A stretch of DNA of 64,000 nt from UBA11524 sp963590165 (GTDB lineage: Bacteria; Bacillota; Clostridia; Christensenellales; Aristaeellaceae). Under the pieces are notes generated by a model. That model had not been told where the DNA came from and made no database searches. It saw nothing but the letters and a program-made list of their open reading frames with translations. Below are positions 53,021 to 61,928 of this stretch, piece after piece. The position numbers and the translations under genes are program-made. Positions within the stretch are counted from its first letter, which is position 1. Every line of letters starts with the position of its first letter. Location: assembly GCA_963590165.1 (NCBI GenBank), contig CAVANO010000032.1:1-64000 (forward strand), written 5' to 3'.

Positions 53021-53049
53021 AGTATAGCACATGCGTTTCCGTATCGCAA
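53021..53049 (-). promoter_or_regulatory. Promoter of uvrA
   Basis: On the minus strand TTGCGA (53049-53044) and TATACT (53026-53021) with a 17-base spacer. No SOS (LexA) box of the Bacillus type was recognised. Confidence 0.65.
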
Positions 53050-53131
53050 GGCGAACAAGGGAAAGGAATGGGCAATAGGTACGTGTTTCTCCATATAAAA
53101 TGTCCGCATTGTAAACGTTTCGGTCGTTCGC

Positions 53132-53160
53132 TTTACGAAAAAACGATTCTATGGTACAAT
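53132..53160 (+). promoter_or_regulatory. Promoter of the envelope operon
   Basis: TTTACG (53132-53137) and TACAAT (53155-53160), 17 bases apart, ahead of seven plus-strand genes running to 63580. Confidence 0.6.
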
Positions 53161-53226
53161 GAAAATGGGAACATGCCCTGAACACAGTCTGGCATGGAAA
53201 TACATGAAACGGAGACGATCAAGAGC

Positions 53227-53721
53227 ATGGAACGATGGGTTAAGAGCGGATATACGACAGATCGGAAAAATCATCCGAGCGTTACGCCGATGCCGGCGCC
53301 GCGCGGCAGGGGAATCGTGATTCTGATTCTGCTGGCGCTGCTTGTGGTGTCAGTGGTGTTTGGCTCGGTGATGATGGCAAAAGTATCGCAGGTGAACTCG
53401 CGGAATATCTCCACAATGAAGGAGGAATGCGCGGATGCCGTGGCGCTGTGCTCGACGCTCAGCCGCACCGCGAGTACCTCTTCTGCCGGCATTCTGGGAA
53501 AAATCCGCGCGGACGTGCATGCAATCGATGTCATCAACGATATGAAGATCCTGCAGGACGGCGAGAGTCACGCCTATGTCAGCTCAACGCTGATTGACGA
53601 GCTTTACACGATTATGGACACGTATTCCAACACGCTGATTACCGGCATGAGTACGGTGGAGGAGCAGACGAGCCTGTCGAACGCGCTGCAGGAGCTGAGC
53701 ACAGCGCTGTCCGGACTCTGA
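53227..53721 (+). CDS. Small single-pass membrane protein, unknown function
   Basis: Not recognised. About 164 residues: a basic N-terminus, one membrane helix (around residues 30-50) and an extracellular-facing Ser/Thr/Ala-rich helical part, the topology of a bitopic type II protein. A start 11 codons upstream (53194) lacks a ribosome site, while the chosen ATG has GGAGA at a longish 12-base distance, so the start is uncertain. It opens the operon and is followed after 21 bases by a lipoprotein; a partner or sensor subunit is possible. Confidence 0.75.
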   Translation: MERWVKSGYTTDRKNHPSVTPMPAPRGRGIVILILLALLVVSVVFGSVMMAKVSQVNSRNISTMKEECADAVALCSTLSRTASTSSAGILGKIRADVHAIDVINDMKILQDGESHAYVSSTLIDELYTIMDTYSNTLITGMSTVEEQTSLSNALQELSTALSGL

Positions 53722-53742
53722 TCCGTGAGAAGGAGGCAACCT

Positions 53743-56097
53743 ATGCGGGCTTTGCTACGGCAGATGACGGCGCTCGCGCTGACACTGCTGCTTCTCACTT
53801 CCTGTGCAAATGCGGATAATCTGCGGCTCTATACGTATCCGGCGGGGCAGAACACAAGCGACACGAATCACTATCCGTCGCGAAATGAGTTCCTGCTGAT
53901 TCGCAGCACGGTTCGGGCGATGGGCGGCGCGGTAATCATGGCGTATGACAGCTCGTACAGCGGCATTTCGCTGTTCTTCTGGCAGGACGGCATGACGGAG
54001 ATGCGCTGCATCGCGGACGGCATTTACTACGCATCGAACGCCAGCGACATGGCGGAGGCGGCAGAGGCATGCGAGGAGCGGATGAGCAGCATTCCGCTCT
54101 ATGAGATGCCGGATTTGACGCATGCGCTGTCGTTTATTGTCAGTGACGGCGAGACACTCTATGGCTACAACGAACTGAACAACCTCGTGTTCACCATTGA
54201 GGAAACGGCGGACGGCACTGCCTTCCATGACGTTGTGACAATTGCGGATGACGAGGTGCTGTGGAACACCAATACGGAGGACGAGCAGAGTGCCTACCGG
54301 CGGACACTGAAACCGCTGGGCGTGTATGGAAACATCATGCTGCTCTACGCAATCGATGAGGACAGCACGATTCTGATGACATTCGACCTGACGGATGGCA
54401 ACATCCGCGTAATTCCGACGGAACGGTTGCTGATGGCGTATGACTGGCAGCCGGGTCAGGCACTTTTGTGGATTCAGCAGGAAGAATACGGAGTTGTCTG
54501 CGACCTGTACGTCTACGATGCGGCAAGCGACACGCAGACGCTGCTGCAGGAGAATGTAACCACCGGACAGTGGGAGGACGGCATATACGACACGGACAGC
54601 GGCGCGTATCTGGCAGTGCGGCAGCAGCAGGTCGTTGCGACAACGGATTTCGCGACCAGTCAGGCGCTTGCAACGATGCCGGAAGCCTGCACGTATGTCG
54701 CCTGCACGGAAAACAGCATCATCGGCGCAACGTATACGCACGTGTATGTGCGCGACAAGAGCTCTTCTGCGGCTGCAACGCTGCGGATTTGGGGCAGCGA
54801 CGGGCTGGAGGCGGATGCCGTCACCGAGTTTGTGGAAGAGCACCCGGAAGTCAGCCTTGCGCAGGAGACGGAATCAACGGCGCGATTGACGGCAAAGGCG
54901 ATTGCAGACATTTTTGCGCAGGAGGATGCGCCGGATATCCTCATCATGACGTTCAGAGACGGCGTCGGTGAAACGGACGGCAGCTGGGCGCTGGATGAGC
55001 TGCTGGAAGAGGAAATGCTGGCAGATTTGTCCTTCTGCGAGGAGGCAACGGCATACGGCGAACGGCTGAACACGGTGTTCCGCGATGCGGTCATGAAGGA
55101 CGGCAAAATGTACGCCCTGCCGCTGAGTGCAGTGAGCACAGGCGGATTCTTCGCAAACCGCGAGCTGATGCAGAAGCTCGGGCTGACGGAGGACGACATC
55201 CCGACAAGCCTGACGGAGCTGTGCGAATTCATTACGCGGTGGAATGATGAGTACACGGAGAAATACGCCGCGTATGCGCCGCTGGATGAAACCGAGGATT
55301 ACCGTGCGCGGATGCTGGAATTGATGGTGCGAGAATGGGTCGGGTACTGTCAGGCAAACGGCATGACGCTCACGTTCGATCACCCGATCTTCCGCGAGAT
55401 GATGGATGCGCTGGACGGCATGCGTGCAGACAAAATCGAGAAACAGAACGAGCATGTCAACGAGGATGACAGCGACTACAAGCAGCCGCTCATCTGGACG
55501 AACGGTACGGTCGTCAGCAATTTCAGCAACTACAATGTCAGCGATTCGAGCCGTTACTTCCTGCAGATGACCCTGACGCCGGAAACGGATTTCAGCCACG
55601 GCATCACGCAGATGACGGCGCTGATGGTGAATCCGAACACGCAGAACAGAGCGCTCATCAGCGAACTGATTGCGCTGGCACTTTCCGAGCAGAGCGAAGA
55701 AAACCAGTGCGTGCTGCTCAAAGACTACGAGCAGCCGGTGGAATATTCCTCTTATGCGGCGGTGGCGGCAGCGTATGAAAACGAAATTGCCGCGTTGGAG
55801 GCGGAACTTGAAACGGCGGCAGACTGGCACAAGAGCAGCCTGAAAAGCCGGATTGCTGAGCTGCAGCAGGAGGCGGACCGCCTGAGGATCACGGACAGAT
55901 GGGCGCTCGCACCAGACAGCATCACGCTGTATCAGCAGACGATTCTGCCAGTCAGCTACCTGCGGCGTCCGGGCATTCTCGTGCGGGACACGGCGAATAC
56001 GCTGGATGACCTGATGGTACGCAAGGCGGGCGGCGAGTTGTCCACCGAGGAATTCATCACGCAAGCGGATGCGCTGCTGGCATCGCTCAGCGAATGA
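53743..56097 (+). CDS. Large lipoprotein: N-terminal propeller-like region plus sugar-type solute-binding domain
   Basis: Predicted 784 residues with a lipobox LLTSC near residue 20, so anchored outside the membrane. About 25-340 contains repeated short beta-strand units (for example DGIYYASN, GNIMLLYAIDEDS) suggesting a beta-propeller. From about 345 (LRIWGSDGLEADAVTEF) it follows the extracellular solute-binding protein family 1 fold, with GKMYALPLS in the hinge area. Fusion of the two is unusual. It is a paralogue of the next gene. Ligand unknown; carbohydrate is likely from the permeases downstream. Confidence 0.78.
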   Translation: MRALLRQMTALALTLLLLTSCANADNLRLYTYPAGQNTSDTNHYPSRNEFLLIRSTVRAMGGAVIMAYDSSYSGISLFFWQDGMTEMRCIADGIYYASNASDMAEAAEACEERMSSIPLYEMPDLTHALSFIVSDGETLYGYNELNNLVFTIEETADGTAFHDVVTIADDEVLWNTNTEDEQSAYRRTLKPLGVYGNIMLLYAIDEDSTILMTFDLTDGNIRVIPTERLLMAYDWQPGQALLWIQQEEYGVVCDLYVYDAASDTQTLLQENVTTGQWEDGIYDTDSGAYLAVRQQQVVATTDFATSQALATMPEACTYVACTENSIIGATYTHVYVRDKSSSAAATLRIWGSDGLEADAVTEFVEEHPEVSLAQETESTARLTAKAIADIFAQEDAPDILIMTFRDGVGETDGSWALDELLEEEMLADLSFCEEATAYGERLNTVFRDAVMKDGKMYALPLSAVSTGGFFANRELMQKLGLTEDDIPTSLTELCEFITRWNDEYTEKYAAYAPLDETEDYRARMLELMVREWVGYCQANGMTLTFDHPIFREMMDALDGMRADKIEKQNEHVNEDDSDYKQPLIWTNGTVVSNFSNYNVSDSSRYFLQMTLTPETDFSHGITQMTALMVNPNTQNRALISELIALALSEQSEENQCVLLKDYEQPVEYSSYAAVAAAYENEIAALEAELETAADWHKSSLKSRIAELQQEADRLRITDRWALAPDSITLYQQTILPVSYLRRPGILVRDTANTLDDLMVRKAGGELSTEEFITQADALLASLSE

Positions 56098-56228
56098 ACT
56101 GAAATTGTTACAAAATTGTAAAATCACAAAAACTTTCGTCAAACATGGAAAAAATCTGCCGTTCCTTACGTTTAATAAAGTGTCTGCTCTGTGCAGAAAA
56201 ATATTGATGACATCAAGGGAGGTTCACC

Positions 56229-58703
56229 ATGAAGATGAAGCGGCTGATCAGCATGATGCTGGCGACTTGTCTTCTGCTGTGCACCGCGCTGGCAGAAAAC
56301 AAGACACTTTTTACGACCATGACAGATGAGGAAGTTTCGGCGAACAGCGAGCTGACCGCGGAAGAACAGCAGATTGAGTACCGTCCGCAGAAGGTTGTTG
56401 CGGTCGGAGACGGCTTCCGCATTGCAATGCGCAATGAGGCGCTGAACACGCTCGATCTGTATTCGTGGCGCGAAGGTGAGGAAGGCTTGACGCTCGTGGC
56501 GAAGTACCTTTGCACGACGAACTATGCAAGCAGCCTCGATGAACTGCAGGCGAGCCTCGAAAATGTGACGGAAGAAAGCGAATCGCTGCCGGCGGATTTC
56601 GAGCTGCCGGACGCAAGCCACTGCTACTCCATTCTTGTGGGTAGCGGCGATAAGCTCTACGGCATCAATGCGCTGACCGGCACCATCTTCACGATTGACG
56701 GTCAGGACGGCAAGGCTGTTTATACCGATGTCGCGACGATGGCGGACACGTCCTTCTTCTTCCAGACCGAAGAAGGATACTACGATGAAGAGGAAGGCGA
56801 GGAGACGGAAGCCTACGTCTACTATACGAATCCGAACACCTACGCGGCTTCCGGCGATACGCTGGCACTGCAGTTTCAGAACTACACCGACAACGGCTAT
56901 GAACGCGTGGTGAAACTCGTCAGCCTGACCGACGGCAGCGTCAAGACGGCCGGTGTACTCAAGAATCCGCGCAGCGTGTGCGCCTACAAGGATGGCAAGT
57001 TCATCGTTTTAGACTGTGACAGCCAAGAAAACTACGATGAAGAAGGCAATCCGGTCAATATGCGCGTTGTCATTTATGACCCGGCGGCGGATACGGCGGA
57101 GGTGCTGGCAGACAGCATCGACAGCAGCATCCTCGAGGAAAGCGTTCTCAACATGGGCAACGACTTCTACTATAGCGAGACGCTGGACGGCTTCCTGTAC
57201 TTCACGGGTACGAAGGTCATGATGACGAAGGACTTCAAGACGGCGGTAACTGCGGCGTATCTGCCGATTCAGTCGAGCTACAGAGCCGTGAATAACAGCT
57301 GCGTCGTTGTCGCAAACTATTCCAACGGCGTGTTTGCGCGGACGCTGTCCGAAAACGCATCCGCCGGTCACGTGATTGTCCTGCTGAACGTTTCCGTCTA
57401 TGGCGGTATCAGCAATTACGCGGTGAATAACCCCGATGTTGCGGTGTACGGCTACTACGGCGGTGCAGGTACGGCAGAAGAGGTCGCACAGGAATTCGCC
57501 GCGACGACGGATACGCCGGATGTGGCGGTGGCGTACCTGAGCACGAATACGGAAGACCCGGCAGGCGGATGGTTCCTGGACGCGCTGAACAATAAGGGCT
57601 ACTGCATGGATCTGTCGGTGTATCCGGCGGTGAAGCAGTATGTCGAGAGCCTCAACGATGTATTCCGCAGCCTGGTTACGACGGAGGACGGCAAGATTTT
57701 CGGCGTGCCGACGAGCGTTTACGGCGGTTATTCTTTCTCCTTTAACAGCAGTGTGCTGACCGAAATGGGACTGACGGTCGATGACCTGCCGACGAATCTG
57801 GTTGAGCTGTGCGAATTCATTACCCGTTGGAACGATGAGTTTGTCGAGGAATACCCGAACTATGCGCCGCTGGACTCCACAGAGAGCTACCGCGACCGCG
57901 TGTTCCGCCTGATTTTGCGCGAGTGGAACAGCTACTGCCAAGCAACCGGTCAGGATCTGCACTTCGACGATCCGATCTTCCGCGAGCTGATGACGGCGTT
58001 TGAAAACATGCGCTACGACAACATCGAGAAGAGCAATCAGAAGACGAGCGATGAGGAATCCGACTACAAGGCGCCGCTGATTTACTCGGGCACGTCGACT
58101 TTCAGCGCGTACTACGACCGGATTTCCTACGGCGATGACGACACGCCGCTGATGATCAAGATGACGCTGACGAAGGATACCGAGTTCTACCTGGGCACCG
58201 GTGATGTCGAAGTCTACTACGTCAATCCGCGCACGACCGACAAGGAAGAGGTCGGCGAGCTGCTGGAATACATCATCAATGCCATCGACAAGACCACGTT
58301 GATTGAACTGGTCAAGGATAATACCACGCCGATTGAGAATGAGTATTTCCAGAGCAACATGGAAATCTACAACGAGGACATTGAGACGCTGCAGGAGCAG
58401 TACGAAGCTGCTTCGGAGGAAGAAAAGGCGGACTACAAGCAGATGCTGGAGGAAACCATCCAGTACCGTGACGAATACGAAAAGGACGGACGCTATTTGG
58501 TGTCGCCTGAGTACATCGAGCGGTATCAGAACGTGATTCTGCCGGCGCTGTTCGTCTGGAAGCCCACCGCACTGGATTGCACGGATGATTCCTCCGGCCT
58601 GCAGACGCTTGTCACCCGTTATATCGACAAACAGATTACCATTGACCAGTTCATCAAGGAGATGGACAGCCGGCTGAACATGATTCGGCTGGAAAACCAA
58701 TAA
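56229..58703 (+). CDS. Exported propeller-like/solute-binding protein, paralogue of the preceding gene
   Basis: Predicted 824 residues with a signal peptide ending near CTALAEN; no lipobox is evident, so it may be released or anchored by other means. It shares the layout of the preceding protein and strong identity in the binding half, such as LCEFITRWNDE and the DDPIFREL region. The N-terminal half again shows strand repeats (YTNPNTYAASGDTLALQF). The 131-bp gap before it holds only weak structure (TTACAAAATTGTAA) and a GGGAGG site. Ligand unknown. Confidence 0.78.
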   Translation: MKMKRLISMMLATCLLLCTALAENKTLFTTMTDEEVSANSELTAEEQQIEYRPQKVVAVGDGFRIAMRNEALNTLDLYSWREGEEGLTLVAKYLCTTNYASSLDELQASLENVTEESESLPADFELPDASHCYSILVGSGDKLYGINALTGTIFTIDGQDGKAVYTDVATMADTSFFFQTEEGYYDEEEGEETEAYVYYTNPNTYAASGDTLALQFQNYTDNGYERVVKLVSLTDGSVKTAGVLKNPRSVCAYKDGKFIVLDCDSQENYDEEGNPVNMRVVIYDPAADTAEVLADSIDSSILEESVLNMGNDFYYSETLDGFLYFTGTKVMMTKDFKTAVTAAYLPIQSSYRAVNNSCVVVANYSNGVFARTLSENASAGHVIVLLNVSVYGGISNYAVNNPDVAVYGYYGGAGTAEEVAQEFAATTDTPDVAVAYLSTNTEDPAGGWFLDALNNKGYCMDLSVYPAVKQYVESLNDVFRSLVTTEDGKIFGVPTSVYGGYSFSFNSSVLTEMGLTVDDLPTNLVELCEFITRWNDEFVEEYPNYAPLDSTESYRDRVFRLILREWNSYCQATGQDLHFDDPIFRELMTAFENMRYDNIEKSNQKTSDEESDYKAPLIYSGTSTFSAYYDRISYGDDDTPLMIKMTLTKDTEFYLGTGDVEVYYVNPRTTDKEEVGELLEYIINAIDKTTLIELVKDNTTPIENEYFQSNMEIYNEDIETLQEQYEAASEEEKADYKQMLEETIQYRDEYEKDGRYLVSPEYIERYQNVILPALFVWKPTALDCTDDSSGLQTLVTRYIDKQITIDQFIKEMDSRLNMIRLENQ

Positions 58704-58781
58704 TTTGATTGAGCAAGGGCAGGCAGACGCGGAAGGCACTGTCTGCCTGTCCCTTCCTCATGCGGCGATTCGGGAGGCACC

Positions 58782-59633
58782 ATGTTTCGAAAGAAAAAGG
58801 TCGTATGGCTGCTGTTGCTGCCGGGCTTATCGGGGCTGCTGCTGTTTTATGTCGTGCCGTTTTTCGGGGGAATCTACTCCTCGCTGATGGATGGTTCGTT
58901 TGACAACAATTTTGTTGGTCTGGCGAACTATCAGAAGACGATTCAGAATGCCATGTTTCAGCTTGGCATGAAGAACACATGGGAGCTGTCCCTGCTCTGC
59001 GCACCGGTGATTTGGCTGCTTTCGTTTATTCTTGCGGCGATGCTCAAGACGCTCAAGGATCGCTCTGCACCGTTCCGCAACATTCTGTTGCTGCCGTACC
59101 TGATGCCGTCTTCCGCGATGCTGCTCATCTGGACACTCATGTTTGACTACGGCGGCGTCATCAACCGGCTTGTGGTCGCGCTGGGCATGGAACGCGTGCT
59201 GTGGCTGGAAGGCGATGCACTGCGCGTGCCGATTGTGCTCCTGTATATCTGGAAGAACGTCGGCTTCTCGGTGGTGCTGTTCTCCTCCGCACTTTCGGCG
59301 GTGCATCCCTCGCTGTATGAATACGCGGCGCTGGAGGGCGCAGGCTGGTGGACGCAGTCCTTCCGCATCACGCTGCCGCAGATTATTCCGACGGCGTTTC
59401 TCGTGTTTGTGCTCTCGTGGGTCAATGCGTTCAAAATCTTCAAGGAAGTTTACTTCATCGGCGGCGCATACCCGTCCAACGCCATTTACACCCTGCAGCA
59501 CTTCATGAACAACAAGTATGCGCGCCTGGAGTATCAGGACGTGACGACGGCGGCGTATATCTTCGCACTCGGCGTTATGGTGCTCTTTGCGCTGATGTAT
59601 GCCAGCAAAGCGGTTCGCTCGCCGAACACCTGA
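58782..59633 (+). CDS. Sugar-type ABC transporter permease (MalF-like)
   Basis: Predicted 283 residues, about six membrane helices, binding-protein-dependent transport inner-membrane domain. The EAA loop is EYAALEGAGWWTQSFRITLP, where the ATPase docks. Pairs with the next gene. No ATPase gene is in the operon, so a shared MsmX-like ATPase encoded elsewhere is expected. Confidence 0.92.
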   Translation: MFRKKKVVWLLLLPGLSGLLLFYVVPFFGGIYSSLMDGSFDNNFVGLANYQKTIQNAMFQLGMKNTWELSLLCAPVIWLLSFILAAMLKTLKDRSAPFRNILLLPYLMPSSAMLLIWTLMFDYGGVINRLVVALGMERVLWLEGDALRVPIVLLYIWKNVGFSVVLFSSALSAVHPSLYEYAALEGAGWWTQSFRITLPQIIPTAFLVFVLSWVNAFKIFKEVYFIGGAYPSNAIYTLQHFMNNKYARLEYQDVTTAAYIFALGVMVLFALMYASKAVRSPNT

Positions 59634-59650
59634 GGACGGGAGGAAGTATC

Positions 59651-60538
59651 ATGGCGAAAAAGAAGAAAATCCGTCATCGCCATAACCGCCTGTCCTTCGG
59701 CGGAAAAATGGCGTTTCTGCTGCTGACGATCCTGTCGGCGGTTGTCCTGATTCCGATCGTATTCACGTTCCTGTATTCTTTTTTCCCGGCTTCGGAAATT
59801 ACGGCGTACCTGAACAAGCGCGGCAGCTATGACGCGACGGAATGGCTGGATGTGCTGTATTCGCCGGCGCTGTTCTCGCTCAGGCAGTATTACAAGATTT
59901 TTATTGAAGAGCCGAAGTATCTGCAACTGTTCTGCAACAGCATGGTTTATACCGCAGCGATTCTGGTCGGTCAGGCGCTGATTGTGCCGCTGACGGCGTA
60001 CTGCCTGAGCCGCTTTGAATTCCGCGGACGTGACCTGATGTTCTTCTGCATCCTGATTCTGATGATTCTGCCCTTCCAGGTGACGATGGCGCCGAGCGTC
60101 ATGGTGCTGCGCTGGCTGGGCATCATGGAGACGCGCTGGGCGGTCATCCTGCCTATGTGCTTTTCGCCCTTCTACATTTTCTTGTTGCGGCAGTTCATGG
60201 TGAGCATCCCGAATGAGCTGTTGGAGGCAGGCATGGTGGACGGCGTCGGACCGGTGCGCGGCTTTGTGCATGTAATCCTGCCGGTGTGCAAGCCGATTCT
60301 CGGTGCGGCGGCGGCGCTGTCATTTGCCGACTGCTGGAACATGGTCGAACAGCCGCTTGTCTATCTGGCGAATCACACGGATTTGCAGCCGCTGTCGGTG
60401 ATGTTCAATCAAATCAGCACAGACAACGCAGATGTGGCATTTGCAGGCAGCGCCCTGTATATTCTTCCAACGCTGCTGATTTATCTGTACTTCCAGGAAG
60501 ATATCGTCGCCGGCATCCAGCTGAGCGAACTCAAGTGA
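59651..60538 (+). CDS. Sugar-type ABC transporter permease (MalG-like)
   Basis: Predicted 295 residues with six membrane helices and a basic N-terminus (MAKKKKIRHRHNR). The EAA loop is ELLEAGMVDGVGPVRGFVHV, a somewhat divergent form. ATG is preceded by GGGAGGA; a longer upstream frame overlapping the previous gene is a shadow. With the preceding permease it forms the membrane channel. Confidence 0.9.
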   Translation: MAKKKKIRHRHNRLSFGGKMAFLLLTILSAVVLIPIVFTFLYSFFPASEITAYLNKRGSYDATEWLDVLYSPALFSLRQYYKIFIEEPKYLQLFCNSMVYTAAILVGQALIVPLTAYCLSRFEFRGRDLMFFCILILMILPFQVTMAPSVMVLRWLGIMETRWAVILPMCFSPFYIFLLRQFMVSIPNELLEAGMVDGVGPVRGFVHVILPVCKPILGAAAALSFADCWNMVEQPLVYLANHTDLQPLSVMFNQISTDNADVAFAGSALYILPTLLIYLYFQEDIVAGIQLSELK

Positions 60539-60554
60539 CGGAGGACAAACGAGA

Positions 60555-61928
60555 ATGAAGCTGAAACGATTCGCCCTGCGCGGGCTGATTGTGCTGTTCG
60601 TGGCGGTTGCGCTGTGCATGTTCTTTGCACGGACGATTCAGACGATTACCACCCCGAAGGTGCAGCTTGTAACAGGCTCCTACGGCCGCTTTGAGGATAA
60701 GATGGAATTTCAGGCGGAGGTGTACTTCTCGGATACGGAGGAATTCACCGTCGAGGACGCGCAGAGCATGAACATCACCGTGGACAAGGTGTATGTGCGC
60801 GCCGGCAGCTACGTCAAGGCGGGCGACACGCTCTTCACGGCGAAGACGCCCTCGTATGAGGAGGACATCAAGAAGGTCCGCGAGGATTACGAGGCGAAAA
60901 ACAAGGAGCTGCTGGAGCTGGACGTGCAGAACCGCAAGCTGAGCAAGGAAAGCTACCAGAATACGATGTATGACCAGCTGCTGGACGCACAGGATGCGCT
61001 GTCCGATGCAACCTACGAGGCTCGTTATGCCGCGGCGCAGGAATCGATTACGCTGACAGGCGATGTATCGACATGGCCGAGTCAGCTGGCGCTTGCCGGC
61101 AACGCGTCAGACGAGGTCAAGGAAGCTGTCAACAAGGCGAAAACCGCGCAGGCTGCCTATGAGGAGGCACGTACGGCGTATTTCGCGGTGCTGGACAATA
61201 AGAAGCTCAAGGTGTCGGACGAGGTGTTCCAGTATATCACCAAGCGCGGCGAACTGCTCGATGAAATCGAGGAGCTGAATCAGAAGATGATTACGCTGAC
61301 AATGCTGGAATCGAGCCTGAAGAAGGTTACCGCACCGCGCGACGGTTACATCATCGAAATCAAGGTTGCCGAGGGCGACACGTATGACGGCACGAAAGCG
61401 GCGTATGTGATGAACAAGGAGGACTGTGTGCCGGTGCTCCGCGCGGCGCTCGACAGCAGCACGAACCGAAGCATCAGCGACGGCACGCGTGCAGAAATTA
61501 CCAGCGACATCTACGGCACGGAAAAAACCACCGTGGAGAAGACGACATATGCTTCGGATGGCACGAAGTACCTGCTGATTACGATGCCGGAAGCCTATCT
61601 TGATTCGGACTCGACCGCCATCCGCCGCTTCATGCAGGACGGCGGCGTCAAGGTGAACATCACGTACCGTGCGAAGAACACGACAACCCTGCTGACGCAG
61701 AGCTGTGTGCGCTCCGACGGTGACAGCTATTATGTCTACCTGATTCAGTACACATCCGGCAGTCTTTTGTCCTCTTCAAACATGACAGTCAAGAAGACCA
61801 GCGTGACTGTTATTGAGAGCAGCAGTTCTGCCGTTTCCATCGAGGAGGATCTGAGCTATCAATCCATTGCTGACCGCGAGGACCGCGCACTCGAAGACGG
61901 CGCAACGGTCATGGAGTACGTGAATTGA
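60555..61928 (+). CDS. HlyD/RND-type membrane-fusion (adaptor) protein
   Basis: Predicted 457 residues: one N-terminal membrane helix (about 7-26), a barrel-sandwich half (VDKVYVRAGSYVKAGDTLF), a long helical hairpin rich in Glu, Lys and Ala (about 95-245), then the returning half (KKVTAPRDGYIIEIKVAEGD) and beta-barrel domains. Such adaptors in Gram-positives accompany MacB-like ABC exporters. It sits between sugar permeases and a MacB-like permease, with GGAGGA upstream. Its stop overlaps the next start. Confidence 0.88.
   Translation: MKLKRFALRGLIVLFVAVALCMFFARTIQTITTPKVQLVTGSYGRFEDKMEFQAEVYFSDTEEFTVEDAQSMNITVDKVYVRAGSYVKAGDTLFTAKTPSYEEDIKKVREDYEAKNKELLELDVQNRKLSKESYQNTMYDQLLDAQDALSDATYEARYAAAQESITLTGDVSTWPSQLALAGNASDEVKEAVNKAKTAQAAYEEARTAYFAVLDNKKLKVSDEVFQYITKRGELLDEIEELNQKMITLTMLESSLKKVTAPRDGYIIEIKVAEGDTYDGTKAAYVMNKEDCVPVLRAALDSSTNRSISDGTRAEITSDIYGTEKTTVEKTTYASDGTKYLLITMPEAYLDSDSTAIRRFMQDGGVKVNITYRAKNTTTLLTQSCVRSDGDSYYVYLIQYTSGSLLSSSNMTVKKTSVTVIESSSSAVSIEEDLSYQSIADREDRALEDGATVMEYVN

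Noticed and set aside
54874..58739. Minus-strand frames of 422 and 576 codons opposite the solute-binding genes
   Set aside because: Long antisense frames arise from codon bias here; no start site or motif supports them, and the plus-strand proteins have signal peptides and clear paralogy.
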